Shown here: piece by piece, positions 54,918 through 63,222 of the stretch
How positions within the stretch are numbered: the stretch's first letter is position 1
How the letters are laid out: each line of letters starts with the position of its first letter
Assembly: GCF_007677875.1 (NCBI RefSeq)
Contig: NZ_VEDO01000001.1
Span: 186,001 to 250,000 of the forward strand
DNA from: Variovorax boronicumulans
GTDB lineage: Bacteria > Pseudomonadota > Gammaproteobacteria > Burkholderiales > Burkholderiaceae_C
Reading direction: 5' to 3'
Length of the DNA stretch: 64,000 nt
The notes under the pieces: model-generated
The model's database searches: none
Told to the model about the DNA's origin: nothing
What the model saw: only the letters and a program-made list of their open reading frames with translations
Position numbers and translations under genes: made by a program

Positions 54918-56975
54918 TTGGCCCCTGACGACGATTCCGCCCGCTCCGTGCATGCGCCGGTGTTCCAGGCCTACGGTGCCGGTGCGCCGATGGTGGGGGG
55001 CGTGCCCGCGCAACGCAGCGCCGCGATGCGTCGGCGCCTGCTGGTCTTTTCCAGTGTCTTCGTGCTCGCTGCGCTATGCAGTCTGCTGTACACCTTTTTG
55101 CGTCCGGCGGTGTATTTGGCCGATGCACGCGTCCAGTTGACGCCGTCCTTCCTGGGGGCGTCGGTTGCAGCGTCGGCACCGCGCGACGCTTCGCAGGATT
55201 TCCTGACCGAATTGCAGAACCTCGTCAGCCGCCCAGTCCTGGAGAAGGTGGCGCGACGTCTGGATGCAGGCCAAGCGCCGGACGACGCACTGGACGCACG
55301 CGTCCAGAGCCTGCAGGAGATGGTGCGCGTGCAGCCCGTCGACGGTACGAACGTCGTGCGCATCGAAGCGCGCGGGCCGGACCGGCGGGGCGTGGCTCGC
55401 GTGGTGAACACGCTCGTGGAGGTGTATCGGGACGAGCAGTCCGCCCAGGGCGATCGTGCGGTGGAGCAGCAGCTGGTACAGGCCCGCGAGACGGTGCGCG
55501 AGATGGACGAGCGCGTGCGCGCACGCCAGCGCGCGGTGGAAGCGTTCCGCACCGATGCGGCCATCGTCTCGGGCGAACGCGCAGAGAACCAGACGCTGGC
55601 GCGCCTCAAAGGCTTGGGCGACGCGGTCGCCAAGAACGACGAGCGTGCGGCTGCGGCAGCCGGGCGTGTGCGTGCGCTGGAGGAAGCGGTGGCCCAGGGG
55701 CGGCGTGCGCCGTTGGCCCGAGACAATCCCACCGTGGCCAGCATCGAAACGCGCCTGTCGCAGATGCGCGAGGAATACAAGACACTGGAGCGCCAGTTCA
55801 CGCCGCACTACCTGGACATGGACCCCAGCGCGCGTGCGGTCCGCAACCGCATCGCCGACCTGGAGCAACAACTGGACAGCGAGCGGCGCAAGAGTGCCCA
55901 GGACGCCCTTGCCGAGGCGCGCGAGGAGCTCGCCGGCGCCAGGGCGACGGCACAGCGCCTGCAGCAGCAGTTCGGCGAGGACCGGCAAAAGGCCCAGGAC
56001 TTCACGCGGCGCTTCGCCGAGTTCGAGGCGATGCGGGAAGAGCTCAAGAGCATGGAGCAGGTCCGCCAGGGGGCGCACCAGCGCCTTCTCGCCCTGGAGG
56101 CCACGGCCGGGGAACGCCAGCCGCGCCTGGTGGTTGTCGAGCCGGCCACGGCACCGCAGACGGCCTGGCGCCCGCTGTACGCGCGCGACGCCGCGATGTC
56201 GATCGGGGCATCGTTGCTGCTGGGCTTGCTGGCCGTGTGGTTCGTCGAGTTCTTCCACCGCGCCGAGGCCGTGGTGCCGGGCCCGTCCACGGTCATCGTG
56301 TCGCAGCCCTGGATCCGGCCCCATCCAACGGACGCCGTGCTCGGCCATGCGCCGGCGAGCGGAGCGTTGCCGCACGCGGCGAGCGCTTCGCACCATCCGT
56401 TGGCGACCCCGCTGCTGGCGCAGGCCTTGCCGCGCGAACTGCAGCAGCACGAGGTCGGGCAGCTGCTCGGCGCGGCGGCCCCCGAGCACCTGCCTTTGCT
56501 GGTGTGCCTGCTCTGCGGGCTGTCGGCCGAGGAGGCCGGGGCGTTGCGCGTCGGCGACCTGGATGCGGGCGCGGCCCGGCTGACGGTGCCGGGCGATGCA
56601 CCGCGTGTGCTGGCGCTGTCCGAGCCGCTGCTGGCCCTGCTGGTCGCCAGTGCAGGCGCCGGTGCGCCCCCACAGCAGCCCTTGCTGTCCGCCTCCGGCC
56701 AGGCGCTGGCGGCTCCAGATGTCGCCAGTGTCGTGACGTTGAGTGCCTACGACGCTGGGCTGGAGCAACCCCAGTCGGTCACACCCGAGAGCCTGCGCCA
56801 CACCTACGTGGCCTTCCTGGTACGCCAGGGCCTGCGCTTCGCCGAGCTCGGCCGCCTGGTGGGGCGACTGTCGTCCGAGCAACTCCATGCCCTGGGGTCG
56901 CTCGCGCCGCCCGGCGAGCGCAGGCCGCTGGCGGAGATCGAAACCCTGATGCCCGCCGTGGTGGCGCTGCGCTGA
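54918..56975 (+). CDS. Wzz/GumC-like chain-length protein fused to a degenerate tyrosine-recombinase-like domain
   Basis: A 685-residue protein. Residues about 37-60 and 425-445 are membrane helices ([40 protein letters not shown]) flanking a Wzz domain and coiled coil, as in GumC. After a His/Pro/Ala linker, residues about 525-660 follow the order of an integrase catalytic domain: [40 protein letters not shown], then [20 protein letters not shown] and [13 protein letters not shown]. Compared with XerD-type enzymes, the first catalytic Arg is Ser536, the HxxR His is Glu624 (Arg627 kept), the late His is Arg, and there is no tyrosine nucleophile, so no recombinase activity is expected. The TTG start at 54918 has GAGG at good spacing. 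Confidence 0.8.
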   Translation: MAPDDDSARSVHAPVFQAYGAGAPMVGGVPAQRSAAMRRRLLVFSSVFVLAALCSLLYTFLRPAVYLADARVQLTPSFLGASVAASAPRDASQDFLTELQNLVSRPVLEKVARRLDAGQAPDDALDARVQSLQEMVRVQPVDGTNVVRIEARGPDRRGVARVVNTLVEVYRDEQSAQGDRAVEQQLVQARETVREMDERVRARQRAVEAFRTDAAIVSGERAENQTLARLKGLGDAVAKNDERAAAAAGRVRALEEAVAQGRRAPLARDNPTVASIETRLSQMREEYKTLERQFTPHYLDMDPSARAVRNRIADLEQQLDSERRKSAQDALAEAREELAGARATAQRLQQQFGEDRQKAQDFTRRFAEFEAMREELKSMEQVRQGAHQRLLALEATAGERQPRLVVVEPATAPQTAWRPLYARDAAMSIGASLLLGLLAVWFVEFFHRAEAVVPGPSTVIVSQPWIRPHPTDAVLGHAPASGALPHAASASHHPLATPLLAQALPRELQQHEVGQLLGAAAPEHLPLLVCLLCGLSAEEAGALRVGDLDAGAARLTVPGDAPRVLALSEPLLALLVASAGAGAPPQQPLLSASGQALAAPDVASVVTLSAYDAGLEQPQSVTPESLRHTYVAFLVRQGLRFAELGRLVGRLSSEQLHALGSLAPPGERRPLAEIETLMPAVVALR

Positions 56976-56978
56976 CGC

Positions 56979-59900
56979 TCAGCGCGCCGCGCGCAGGGCG
57001 GCCGTGCGTTCTTGCAGGTCCTGCCAGGCCGGCTCGCCCGGTGCATGGCGCTGGCGCAGGTAGCCCGCCAGCGTCGCGATCTGCGCATCCGACAGGTTGT
57101 CGGCAAACCCCGGCATGAAACCGACCTGTGGCCCGGCCGCCTCGCGCACGCCTTCGAGGATCACGCGCAGCAGGTTGTCCGGCCGGTCGCTGTGCAGCTT
57201 GGTCGACAGCGAAAGCGGCAGGTTCAGGCCCAGGAGTTGGGGGCCGTCGCCCTCGTGGTGGCAGGCACCGCAGGCGTTGTCGAACAGGCGTTGCGCCGGG
57301 CCGGGCAGCATCTGCGTCCGCGTGACTGCGGCAGGCGCGGGAGCAGCCGGCGCCTGGAAGGAAGCCAGGTAGCTGGCCATCGCGCGGATGTCTGCGTCGG
57401 GGAGAGCACCCAGTTCCCGCACCACGGGCGCCATCGGCCCCGTGGCCGCGCCGTGTTCACGGCTGTGGCCATGGCGCAGGTAGTCGTAGAAGCTCTGGGC
57501 CGTCCACGGCACGGGCGCCTTGGACAGCGCGGTCAGCGCCGGCGCCTCCCAGCCGTCGATCAGCGCGCCCGACAGGAAGGCCGCACCGCTGCGCTCCGCG
57601 CCCAGCGCATCGCGCGGCGTGTGGCAGGCGCCGCAATGGCCCACGCCGTTGACGAGGTAGGCGCCGCGGTTCCACTCCGGCGTCTGGCCGGGGTCGGGCG
57701 TCCAGGCACCGGCGTCCAGGTTCAGCGCGTTCCAGCCGGCCAGCAGCGGGCGCAGGCCGAACGGGAAGGGCAGTTGCGTGACCGGCGGCTGGTGGGCCAC
57801 GGCCGGCTGCGCCATCAGGTAGGCGTACAGGGCCGTCAGGTCCTCGTCCGTCATCTTCGTGAAGGCCGTGTAGGGGAAGGCCGGGTACAGGTGGCGGCCG
57901 TCGCGCGAGATGCCCTCGCGCATGGCGCGCTGGAAGGCGGCCAGCGACCAGGCACCGATGCCGGTGGCCGGGTCGGGCGTGAGGTTGGTGGTGTAGACCG
58001 TGCCGAAGGGCGTGGCCATGGCGCGCCCGCCCGTGTTGGGCTGTCCCCCCGGTGCGGTGTGGCAGACCACGCAATCGCCGGCGGCCGCGAGCAGGCGACC
58101 GCGTTCAATGGTGGCGGCGCTGTAGGTGTCCAGTGCCGGCCGCGCCACGGGCGCGATGGCGCTGCGCCAGCCCGCCAGGCCGGCCACGGTGGCGAGGCCG
58201 CCGACCACCAGGGCCAGCGCCATAGCCCACAGCGGCTTGCGGCGCGGCAGGCGGGCGTCGGGCGGCAGCCCCGCCGCGGGGGCGTGCACCGCGGCCTCGG
58301 CCTGAGGGGCGGGTTCAGGCGGGGGCGGCGGCAACTGGCCCTGGTGCAGCGCCGCGCGCACGACCTCGGGCGTGAACGGCGGCGCGCGCAGGCGCACGCC
58401 GGTGGCGTCGAAGATGGCATTGGCGATGGCCGCCGTGCCCGGGACCGAGGCCGATTCGCCGGCCCCCAAGGGCGCCTCGCCGGGCCGCGGCATGAGCATG
58501 ACCTCGACGACCGGCACCTCGCGGAAGGACAGCAGCGGGTAGCTGCCCCATTCACGGTTCAGCGTGATGCCCGTCGCCGGCTCCACGTCCACCCGCTCCT
58601 TGAGCGCGCGGCTCGTGGTCTGCAGCACGTTGCCGTGCACCTGGTGCTGCACGCCGGCTGGGTTGACCATGAGGCCCGCGTCGTGGCCGACGACCACGCG
58701 GCTCACGTGCACCTCGCCCGTGCGCCGGTTGACCTCCACGTCGGCCACCCAGGCGGCCCAGGCGGCGCCGAACCCGGGGAACTTGCTGTGGATGTAGCGC
58801 GCGTACGCGAAGCCCTGGCCCCTGAGGATGTCGCCTTCGGGCGGTTGCTGCTGCGGCGCGGTGTGCGGCTTCCAGCCGGCCTTGGCGGCCGTCGCGCGCA
58901 CGAGCTCGGCCGCGCGCGCATCGGGCAGGTGGCGCAGCCGGTAGTCCACGGGGTCGACACCAGCGGCCGTGGCCAGCTCGTCGATGTAGCTTTCGTGCGC
59001 GAACGAATTGGGCAGGGCCGACACGCCGCGCAGCCAGGAGGCCCGCAGCATGGGCGCCATGTCGTTGGCCGCCACGCGCAGGTGGGTGTAGGCGTAGGGC
59101 GGCACGGCTGTGCGGTCGCCCATCTCGAAGGCCTTGGCCACGGGCTCGACCGTGCGCGTGAGCAGCAGCGCCAGGGTGGGCGCGCCGTTGCTCGGGTACG
59201 AGGTCTCAAAGTCGTAGGCGGCCGGTGTGCCGTCGGCGTTGAGGCCGCCGTCGATCTGCATGAGCTGCGCCGCGCCCTTGGGCTCCCAGGCCGTCTCCTG
59301 CGCGCGCGTGAGCTGCACACGCACGGGCCGGCCCACCGCGCGCGACAGCAGCAATGCATCGGCGGCCACGTCGTCGGCGCCGTTGCGGCCATAGCAGCCG
59401 GCCGCCTCCATGCGCACCACGTCGATGCGGGCATCCGCGACGCCGGTCAGCAGGGCCAGGTCGGCGCGCAGCACGTGCGGGTTCTGGGTGCCGGCCCACA
59501 CCGTGGCCACCTTCTCGGCCGCCTCGCCATGCCAGTGCGCGAGCGCGCAGGACGGGCCGATGGACGCGTGCAATTGGTAGGGCCAGACGTAGGTACGCGG
59601 CATGTGGGCCGCAGCGCCCGCGATGGCGGCATCCACCTGGCCCTGCTCGAGCAGCAGCCGGCGCGTGGAGGGGTTGGCGCGCAGCGCCTGTTCGGTCTGG
59701 TCCACGCCGGGCATGCCGGGCCAGGGCTTCCAGCGCACCTGCAGCGCGGCCATGGCGGCTTCGGCCATCTCCTCGCGTTCGGCGACCACGCCGACAAAGT
59801 CGCGCTGCACCACGACGGCGATGATGCCCGGGATGTGGGCCACGGAGCTTTCGTCCACGCCTTCGAGCGTATTGCCGACGAAGTCGCCGGCGTCGAGGCC

Positions 59901-60512
59901 GGCATAGGGAGGCCGCACCACCCGGCCATGCAGCATGCCGGGGACGCGCATGTCGTGCACGAAGATCTGCTCGCCGTGGACCTTGGCCGGGATGTCCACG
60001 CGCGGCAGGGACTGTCCGACCACGCGGTAGTCCTCCGCGGGCTTGATGGGCGCCTGGGGGTCGAGCCGCAACTCGACACGCCGGCCCGCCAGCGCCGCGG
60101 GGCCGCCATGGCTCTGCAGCCAGGCCCGGGCCTGGGCGGCGGCCTGACGCAGCGGCATGGCGTGGATCTGGATCGAGGCGCTGGCGATGGTGGCGCCCTG
60201 GTTGGGCGCGCTGGCGGTGCTGCCCATGACCATGGCCACCTGCGCGGGCGCGAGATCCAGCTCCTCGGCCACGATCTGCGTGAGCGCGGTGCGCAGGCCC
60301 GTGCCCAGGTCCACATGGCCCGCGAAGCCCGTGGCGCTGCCGTCGTCCCAGCAGGCCAGCAGCACCTCCGGGCCCTCGGCGGGATTGCCGGCCACGGCGG
60401 GTGGCTGCCCTGGCGCGGGCGGCGGGGGGGACGGCACGTCGCGCAGCACCAGCAGCACACCTGCAGCGGCGCGCATGGCCGCGCGCGACAGGCCCGCCTC
60501 GTCGGCACGCAT
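56979..60512 (-). CDS. nicB: Nicotinate dehydrogenase large subunit: molybdopterin domain fused to three cytochrome c domains
   Basis: NicB hydroxylates nicotinate to 6-hydroxynicotinate and passes electrons to the respiratory chain. The 1177-residue protein has the molybdenum-cofactor domains (residues 1 to about 740: VDLGTGLRTALTQIVAEELD, QNPHVLRADLALLTG, GFGAAWAAWVADVEVNRRTG, and the active-site Glu region GAGESASVPGTAAIANAI). A membrane helix (AMALALVVGGLATVAGLAG, about 763-780) follows, then haem c sites CVVCH at 814, CGACH at 960 and CGACH at 1081. The size and fusion match Pseudomonas NicB. ATG overlaps the nicA stop by one base. Confidence 0.9.
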   Translation of the reverse strand: MRADEAGLSRAAMRAAAGVLLVLRDVPSPPPPAPGQPPAVAGNPAEGPEVLLACWDDGSATGFAGHVDLGTGLRTALTQIVAEELDLAPAQVAMVMGSTASAPNQGATIASASIQIHAMPLRQAAAQARAWLQSHGGPAALAGRRVELRLDPQAPIKPAEDYRVVGQSLPRVDIPAKVHGEQIFVHDMRVPGMLHGRVVRPPYAGLDAGDFVGNTLEGVDESSVAHIPGIIAVVVQRDFVGVVAEREEMAEAAMAALQVRWKPWPGMPGVDQTEQALRANPSTRRLLLEQGQVDAAIAGAAAHMPRTYVWPYQLHASIGPSCALAHWHGEAAEKVATVWAGTQNPHVLRADLALLTGVADARIDVVRMEAAGCYGRNGADDVAADALLLSRAVGRPVRVQLTRAQETAWEPKGAAQLMQIDGGLNADGTPAAYDFETSYPSNGAPTLALLLTRTVEPVAKAFEMGDRTAVPPYAYTHLRVAANDMAPMLRASWLRGVSALPNSFAHESYIDELATAAGVDPVDYRLRHLPDARAAELVRATAAKAGWKPHTAPQQQPPEGDILRGQGFAYARYIHSKFPGFGAAWAAWVADVEVNRRTGEVHVSRVVVGHDAGLMVNPAGVQHQVHGNVLQTTSRALKERVDVEPATGITLNREWGSYPLLSFREVPVVEVMLMPRPGEAPLGAGESASVPGTAAIANAIFDATGVRLRAPPFTPEVVRAALHQGQLPPPPPEPAPQAEAAVHAPAAGLPPDARLPRRKPLWAMALALVVGGLATVAGLAGWRSAIAPVARPALDTYSAATIERGRLLAAAGDCVVCHTAPGGQPNTGGRAMATPFGTVYTTNLTPDPATGIGAWSLAAFQRAMREGISRDGRHLYPAFPYTAFTKMTDEDLTALYAYLMAQPAVAHQPPVTQLPFPFGLRPLLAGWNALNLDAGAWTPDPGQTPEWNRGAYLVNGVGHCGACHTPRDALGAERSGAAFLSGALIDGWEAPALTALSKAPVPWTAQSFYDYLRHGHSREHGAATGPMAPVVRELGALPDADIRAMASYLASFQAPAAPAPAAVTRTQMLPGPAQRLFDNACGACHHEGDGPQLLGLNLPLSLSTKLHSDRPDNLLRVILEGVREAAGPQVGFMPGFADNLSDAQIATLAGYLRQRHAPGEPAWQDLQERTAALRAAR

Positions 60513-60988
60513 CAAGGGCGGTCCTCCGCACTGCGACGTGCCGCGCGCTGCACGGCGTCGAGGATCTCCAGGTGCGTGCCGCAGCGGCACAGGTTGTGCG
60601 AAAGCTCGGCGCGCACTTGCTCGGGCGTGGGGTCTGGCACACGGGCGAGCAGCGCCACGGTGGTCATCACCATGCCATTCAGGCAGTAGCCGCACTGCGC
60701 GGCCTGCGCATCGAGGAAGGCCTGCTGCACGAAGTGCGGTGCCTCGCGCGTTCCCAGGCCTTCCAGCGTGGTGATGTGGCGGCCCGCCACGCCGTGTGCG
60801 GGCACCACGCAGCTGCGCGCAGCCACGCCATCGACCAGCACCGTGCAACTGCCGCACTGGCCCAGGCCGCACCCGTACTTGGGGCCGTTCAGGCCGCAGT
60901 CGTTGCGCAGCAGGTGCAGCAGCGAGGTTTCGCGCGGCGTCGCGAAGTGCCGTTCGCTGCCGTTGATGTGCAGGCTGTAAGCGGTCAC
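60512..60988 (-). CDS. nicA: Nicotinate dehydrogenase small 2Fe-2S subunit
   Basis: A 158-residue iron-sulfur subunit of the xanthine-oxidase family. The first cluster ligands are CGLGQCGSC plus a later Cys in ARSCVVP; the second cluster is QCGYCLNGM with LCRCG. Length is the same as Pseudomonas NicA (about 157). Start is GTG at 60988, with GGAAGG four bases upstream and a 4-bp overlap (GTGA) with the nicotinamidase gene; a longer frame upstream overlaps that gene and is not real. Confidence 0.93.
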   Translation of the reverse strand: MTAYSLHINGSERHFATPRETSLLHLLRNDCGLNGPKYGCGLGQCGSCTVLVDGVAARSCVVPAHGVAGRHITTLEGLGTREAPHFVQQAFLDAQAAQCGYCLNGMVMTTVALLARVPDPTPEQVRAELSHNLCRCGTHLEILDAVQRAARRSAEDRP

Positions 60989-61698
60989 ACGCCTTCCAGG
61001 TCGCTGGACTGGATGCGCTTGACGCCCTTGGCCGCCATCTGCTTCCAGGCGGCGGCCAGCGAGCCGTTGAGGTCGATGGCGCGGGTGGCGTCCTCGATCA
61101 CATAGGCCTCGAAGCCCGCGGCGCGCGCGTCCATGGCGGTCCAGGCCACGCAGAAGTCGGTCGCCAGGCCCGTGATGTAGACGGTCTTGATGCCGCGCGC
61201 CTTGAGGTAGCCGGCCAGGCCCGTCACGGTCTTGCGGTCGGCCTCCTGGAAGGCCGAGTAGCTGTCCACGCCCTGGTTGTAGCCCTTGCGGATGATGAGC
61301 TGCGTGGTGGGCAGTTGGAGGTCCTTGTGCAGCGCGGCGTCGTCCGTGCCCTGCACGCAGTGGTCGGGCCACAGCACCTGGTTGCCGTAGTTGAGCTGGA
61401 TGCTGTCGAAGGGTTTCTTGCCGCCGTGTGCGCTCGCGAACGAGGCATGGCCCTGCGTGTGCCAGTCCTGGGTGACCACGATGTTCTGGAACGCGAGCGA
61501 GAGCTTGTTGATGACGGGCACGACCTCGGCCCCACCCTTGACCGGCAGCGTGCCGCCATCGATGAAGCAGTTCTGCACGTCGACCACGATCAGCGCGGCG
61601 TTGGCGCCGGGCTTGAGCTTCGCGGCGGCGAACAGCGGCGGCGCCAGTGCGACGAGGCCCAGCGCGGCGGCGGAGTGGAGAACGGTTCTGCGTTGCAT
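60985..61698 (-). CDS. pncA: Nicotinamidase/pyrazinamidase with a Tat-like signal
   Basis: A 237-residue isochorismatase-fold amidase that turns nicotinamide into nicotinate. Visible: the catalytic Asp in LIVVDVQNCFIDGG, the metal site QDWHTQGHASF, LWPDHCVQGTDDA, the Lys region IIRKGYNQGVDSYSAF and the nucleophile Cys in GLATDFCVAWTAMDA. The N-terminus is MQRRTVLHSAAALGLVALAP followed by PLFAAA: twin Arg, a hydrophobic stretch and an Ala-rich end, so the enzyme may be exported folded, which is unusual for PncA. GGGAG precedes the ATG. Product feeds NicAB encoded just downstream. Confidence 0.9.
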   Translation of the reverse strand: MQRRTVLHSAAALGLVALAPPLFAAAKLKPGANAALIVVDVQNCFIDGGTLPVKGGAEVVPVINKLSLAFQNIVVTQDWHTQGHASFASAHGGKKPFDSIQLNYGNQVLWPDHCVQGTDDAALHKDLQLPTTQLIIRKGYNQGVDSYSAFQEADRKTVTGLAGYLKARGIKTVYITGLATDFCVAWTAMDARAAGFEAYVIEDATRAIDLNGSLAAAWKQMAAKGVKRIQSSDLEGV

Positions 61699-61723
61699 GG
61701 AAAGCTCCCGGTGGTGGAAGAAA

Positions 61724-62449
61724 TCAGACGCTCAGGTAGGCGCGGCGCACCTCTTCGTTGGCGGCCAGTTCGGCCATGCTGCCTTCGAAGCGGATCTGCC
61801 CCTTCTCGAGCACGTAGGCGCGGTCGCTCACGAGCTCGGCGAAATGCATGTTCTGCTCGGACAGCAGGATGGACACGCCCTGGCCCTTGAGCTCCAGGAT
61901 CATGTGGGCCATCTGCTCGACGATGACGGGCGCCACACCCTCGGAAGGCTCGTCCAGCAGCACCAGGTAGGGGTTGCCCATCAGCGTGCGCGCCACGGTC
62001 AGCATCTGCTGCTCGCCGCCGCTCATGCGGCCGCCCGGGCGGTTGGGCATTTCGCCCAGGTTGGGAAAAAGCTTGAACAGTTTCTCGGGCGTCCACAGCG
62101 GCGCGTCCGTGCCGTCGGCCCAGCGGCGCGCAGGTTGCCGGCCGACCTCCAGGTTTTCCATCACCGTGAGGTCGGTGAACACGCGCCGGTCTTCGGGCAC
62201 GAAGCCCAGGCCCAGACGCGACGCATGGTGCGGCTCGGTGCGCGAAATGTCGTGGTCCAGGAAGCGGATGCTGCCGGCGCGCTTGGCCAGCATGCCCATG
62301 ATGGCCTTGAGCGTGGTGGACTTGCCGGCCCCGTTGCGGCCCATCAGCGCCACGACCTCGCCGCGGCGCACCGACAGGTCCACGTCGTACAGGATCTGGG
62401 CGGCACCGTACCAGGCGCGCAGGGCCTTCGTTTCGAGCAGAGTCGTCAT
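61724..62449 (-). CDS. livF: ABC transporter ATPase, LivF-type
   Basis: A 241-residue ATP-binding subunit of the branched-chain amino acid (HAAT) transporter family. Walker A GRNGAGKST, signature LSGGEQ-type as MSGGEQQMLTVART, Walker B YLVLLDEPSEGVAP and FVPEDRRVFTDLTVMENL, a LivF feature. ATG overlaps the livG stop (ATGA). It is followed after 25 bp by the nicotinamidase gene in the same direction, so the substrate may not be an amino acid; this is open. Confidence 0.92.
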   Translation of the reverse strand: MTTLLETKALRAWYGAAQILYDVDLSVRRGEVVALMGRNGAGKSTTLKAIMGMLAKRAGSIRFLDHDISRTEPHHASRLGLGFVPEDRRVFTDLTVMENLEVGRQPARRWADGTDAPLWTPEKLFKLFPNLGEMPNRPGGRMSGGEQQMLTVARTLMGNPYLVLLDEPSEGVAPVIVEQMAHMILELKGQGVSILLSEQNMHFAELVSDRAYVLEKGQIRFEGSMAELAANEEVRRAYLSV

Positions 62450-63222
62450 GCGTGGGCCATTTCCTTTTCGAAGGTCTTGCCGCTGCCGAAGTAGACCTCC
62501 TGCACCTTGGGATGGTCGCGGATCTCCAGCGGCTTGCCCTGGGCGATCAGCCGGCCGCGGGCCAGCACGATCATGCGGTCGGCATAGGCGAACACCACGT
62601 CCATGCTGTGCTCGGTGAACAGCACGGCCATGCCGCGGTCGACCACGAGCTGCTTGGTCAGGGCCATGAGTTCGTTGCGCTCCTTGGGCGCCATGCCGGC
62701 CGTGGGCTCGTCCATGAGCAGCAGCTTGGGGTCGTTGGCCATCGCGATGGCGAGTTCCACGCGCTTGACGTCGCCGTAGGCCAGTTCGCTGCACGGCCGG
62801 TCGGCCTGCGCGCGCATGCCCACCTGCTCCAGCAGCGCGAGCGCATCCGCGCGCCGGTGGTCGGCCGCGCGGCGCCACATCGCGAACAGCTTGCCGTCGT
62901 GCGAGAGCAGCGCCATCTGCACGTTCTCCACCACGGTCAGCGAGGCGAAGGTCTCGGCGATCTGGAAGGTGCGGCCCACGCCCAGGCGCCAGATCGCGCG
63001 CGGCTTCATGCCCACCAGCTCCTGGCCGGCGAGCCGGATCGAGCCCTGGTCGGCGCGCAGCTGGCCGTTGACCATGTTGAAGGTGGTGGTCTTGCCGGCC
63101 CCGTTGGGGCCGATCAGCGCGAGCAGCTCGCCGGTGTGCAGCGTGAAGTCGATGCCGTCCACGGCCTTGACGCCGCCGAAGGACTTGCCTAGGCCCTGGA
63201 CCTGGAGGAGAGGAGCGTTCAT
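62446..63222 (-). CDS. livG: ABC transporter ATPase, LivG-type
   Basis: A 258-residue ATPase, the second nucleotide-binding subunit. Walker A GPNGAGKTTTFNM, the LivG-type GVGRTFQIAETFASLTVVEN, signature SELAYGDVKRVELAIAMAND, Walker B LLLMDEPTAGMAP and the switch His in VLFTEHSMDVVF. The signature LSxGQ is altered to LAYGD, as is often seen in this family. Overlaps livM and livF by 4 bp each. Confidence 0.92.
   Translation of the reverse strand: MNAPLLQVQGLGKSFGGVKAVDGIDFTLHTGELLALIGPNGAGKTTTFNMVNGQLRADQGSIRLAGQELVGMKPRAIWRLGVGRTFQIAETFASLTVVENVQMALLSHDGKLFAMWRRAADHRRADALALLEQVGMRAQADRPCSELAYGDVKRVELAIAMANDPKLLLMDEPTAGMAPKERNELMALTKQLVVDRGMAVLFTEHSMDVVFAYADRMIVLARGRLIAQGKPLEIRDHPKVQEVYFGSGKTFEKEMAHA

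Noticed and set aside
51438-55013. An 1191-codon minus-strand frame extending ugd upstream
   Set aside because: The extra N-terminal 750 residues are antisense to the divergent membrane and chain-length genes and have no domain; Ugd begins cleanly at 52757.
57012-60689. A 1225-codon open frame on the plus strand opposite nicB
   Set aside because: It is an antisense shadow of a high-GC gene: the protein is low-complexity Gly/Arg/His/Ala with no domain pattern, while the minus strand shows all molybdopterin and haem motifs.
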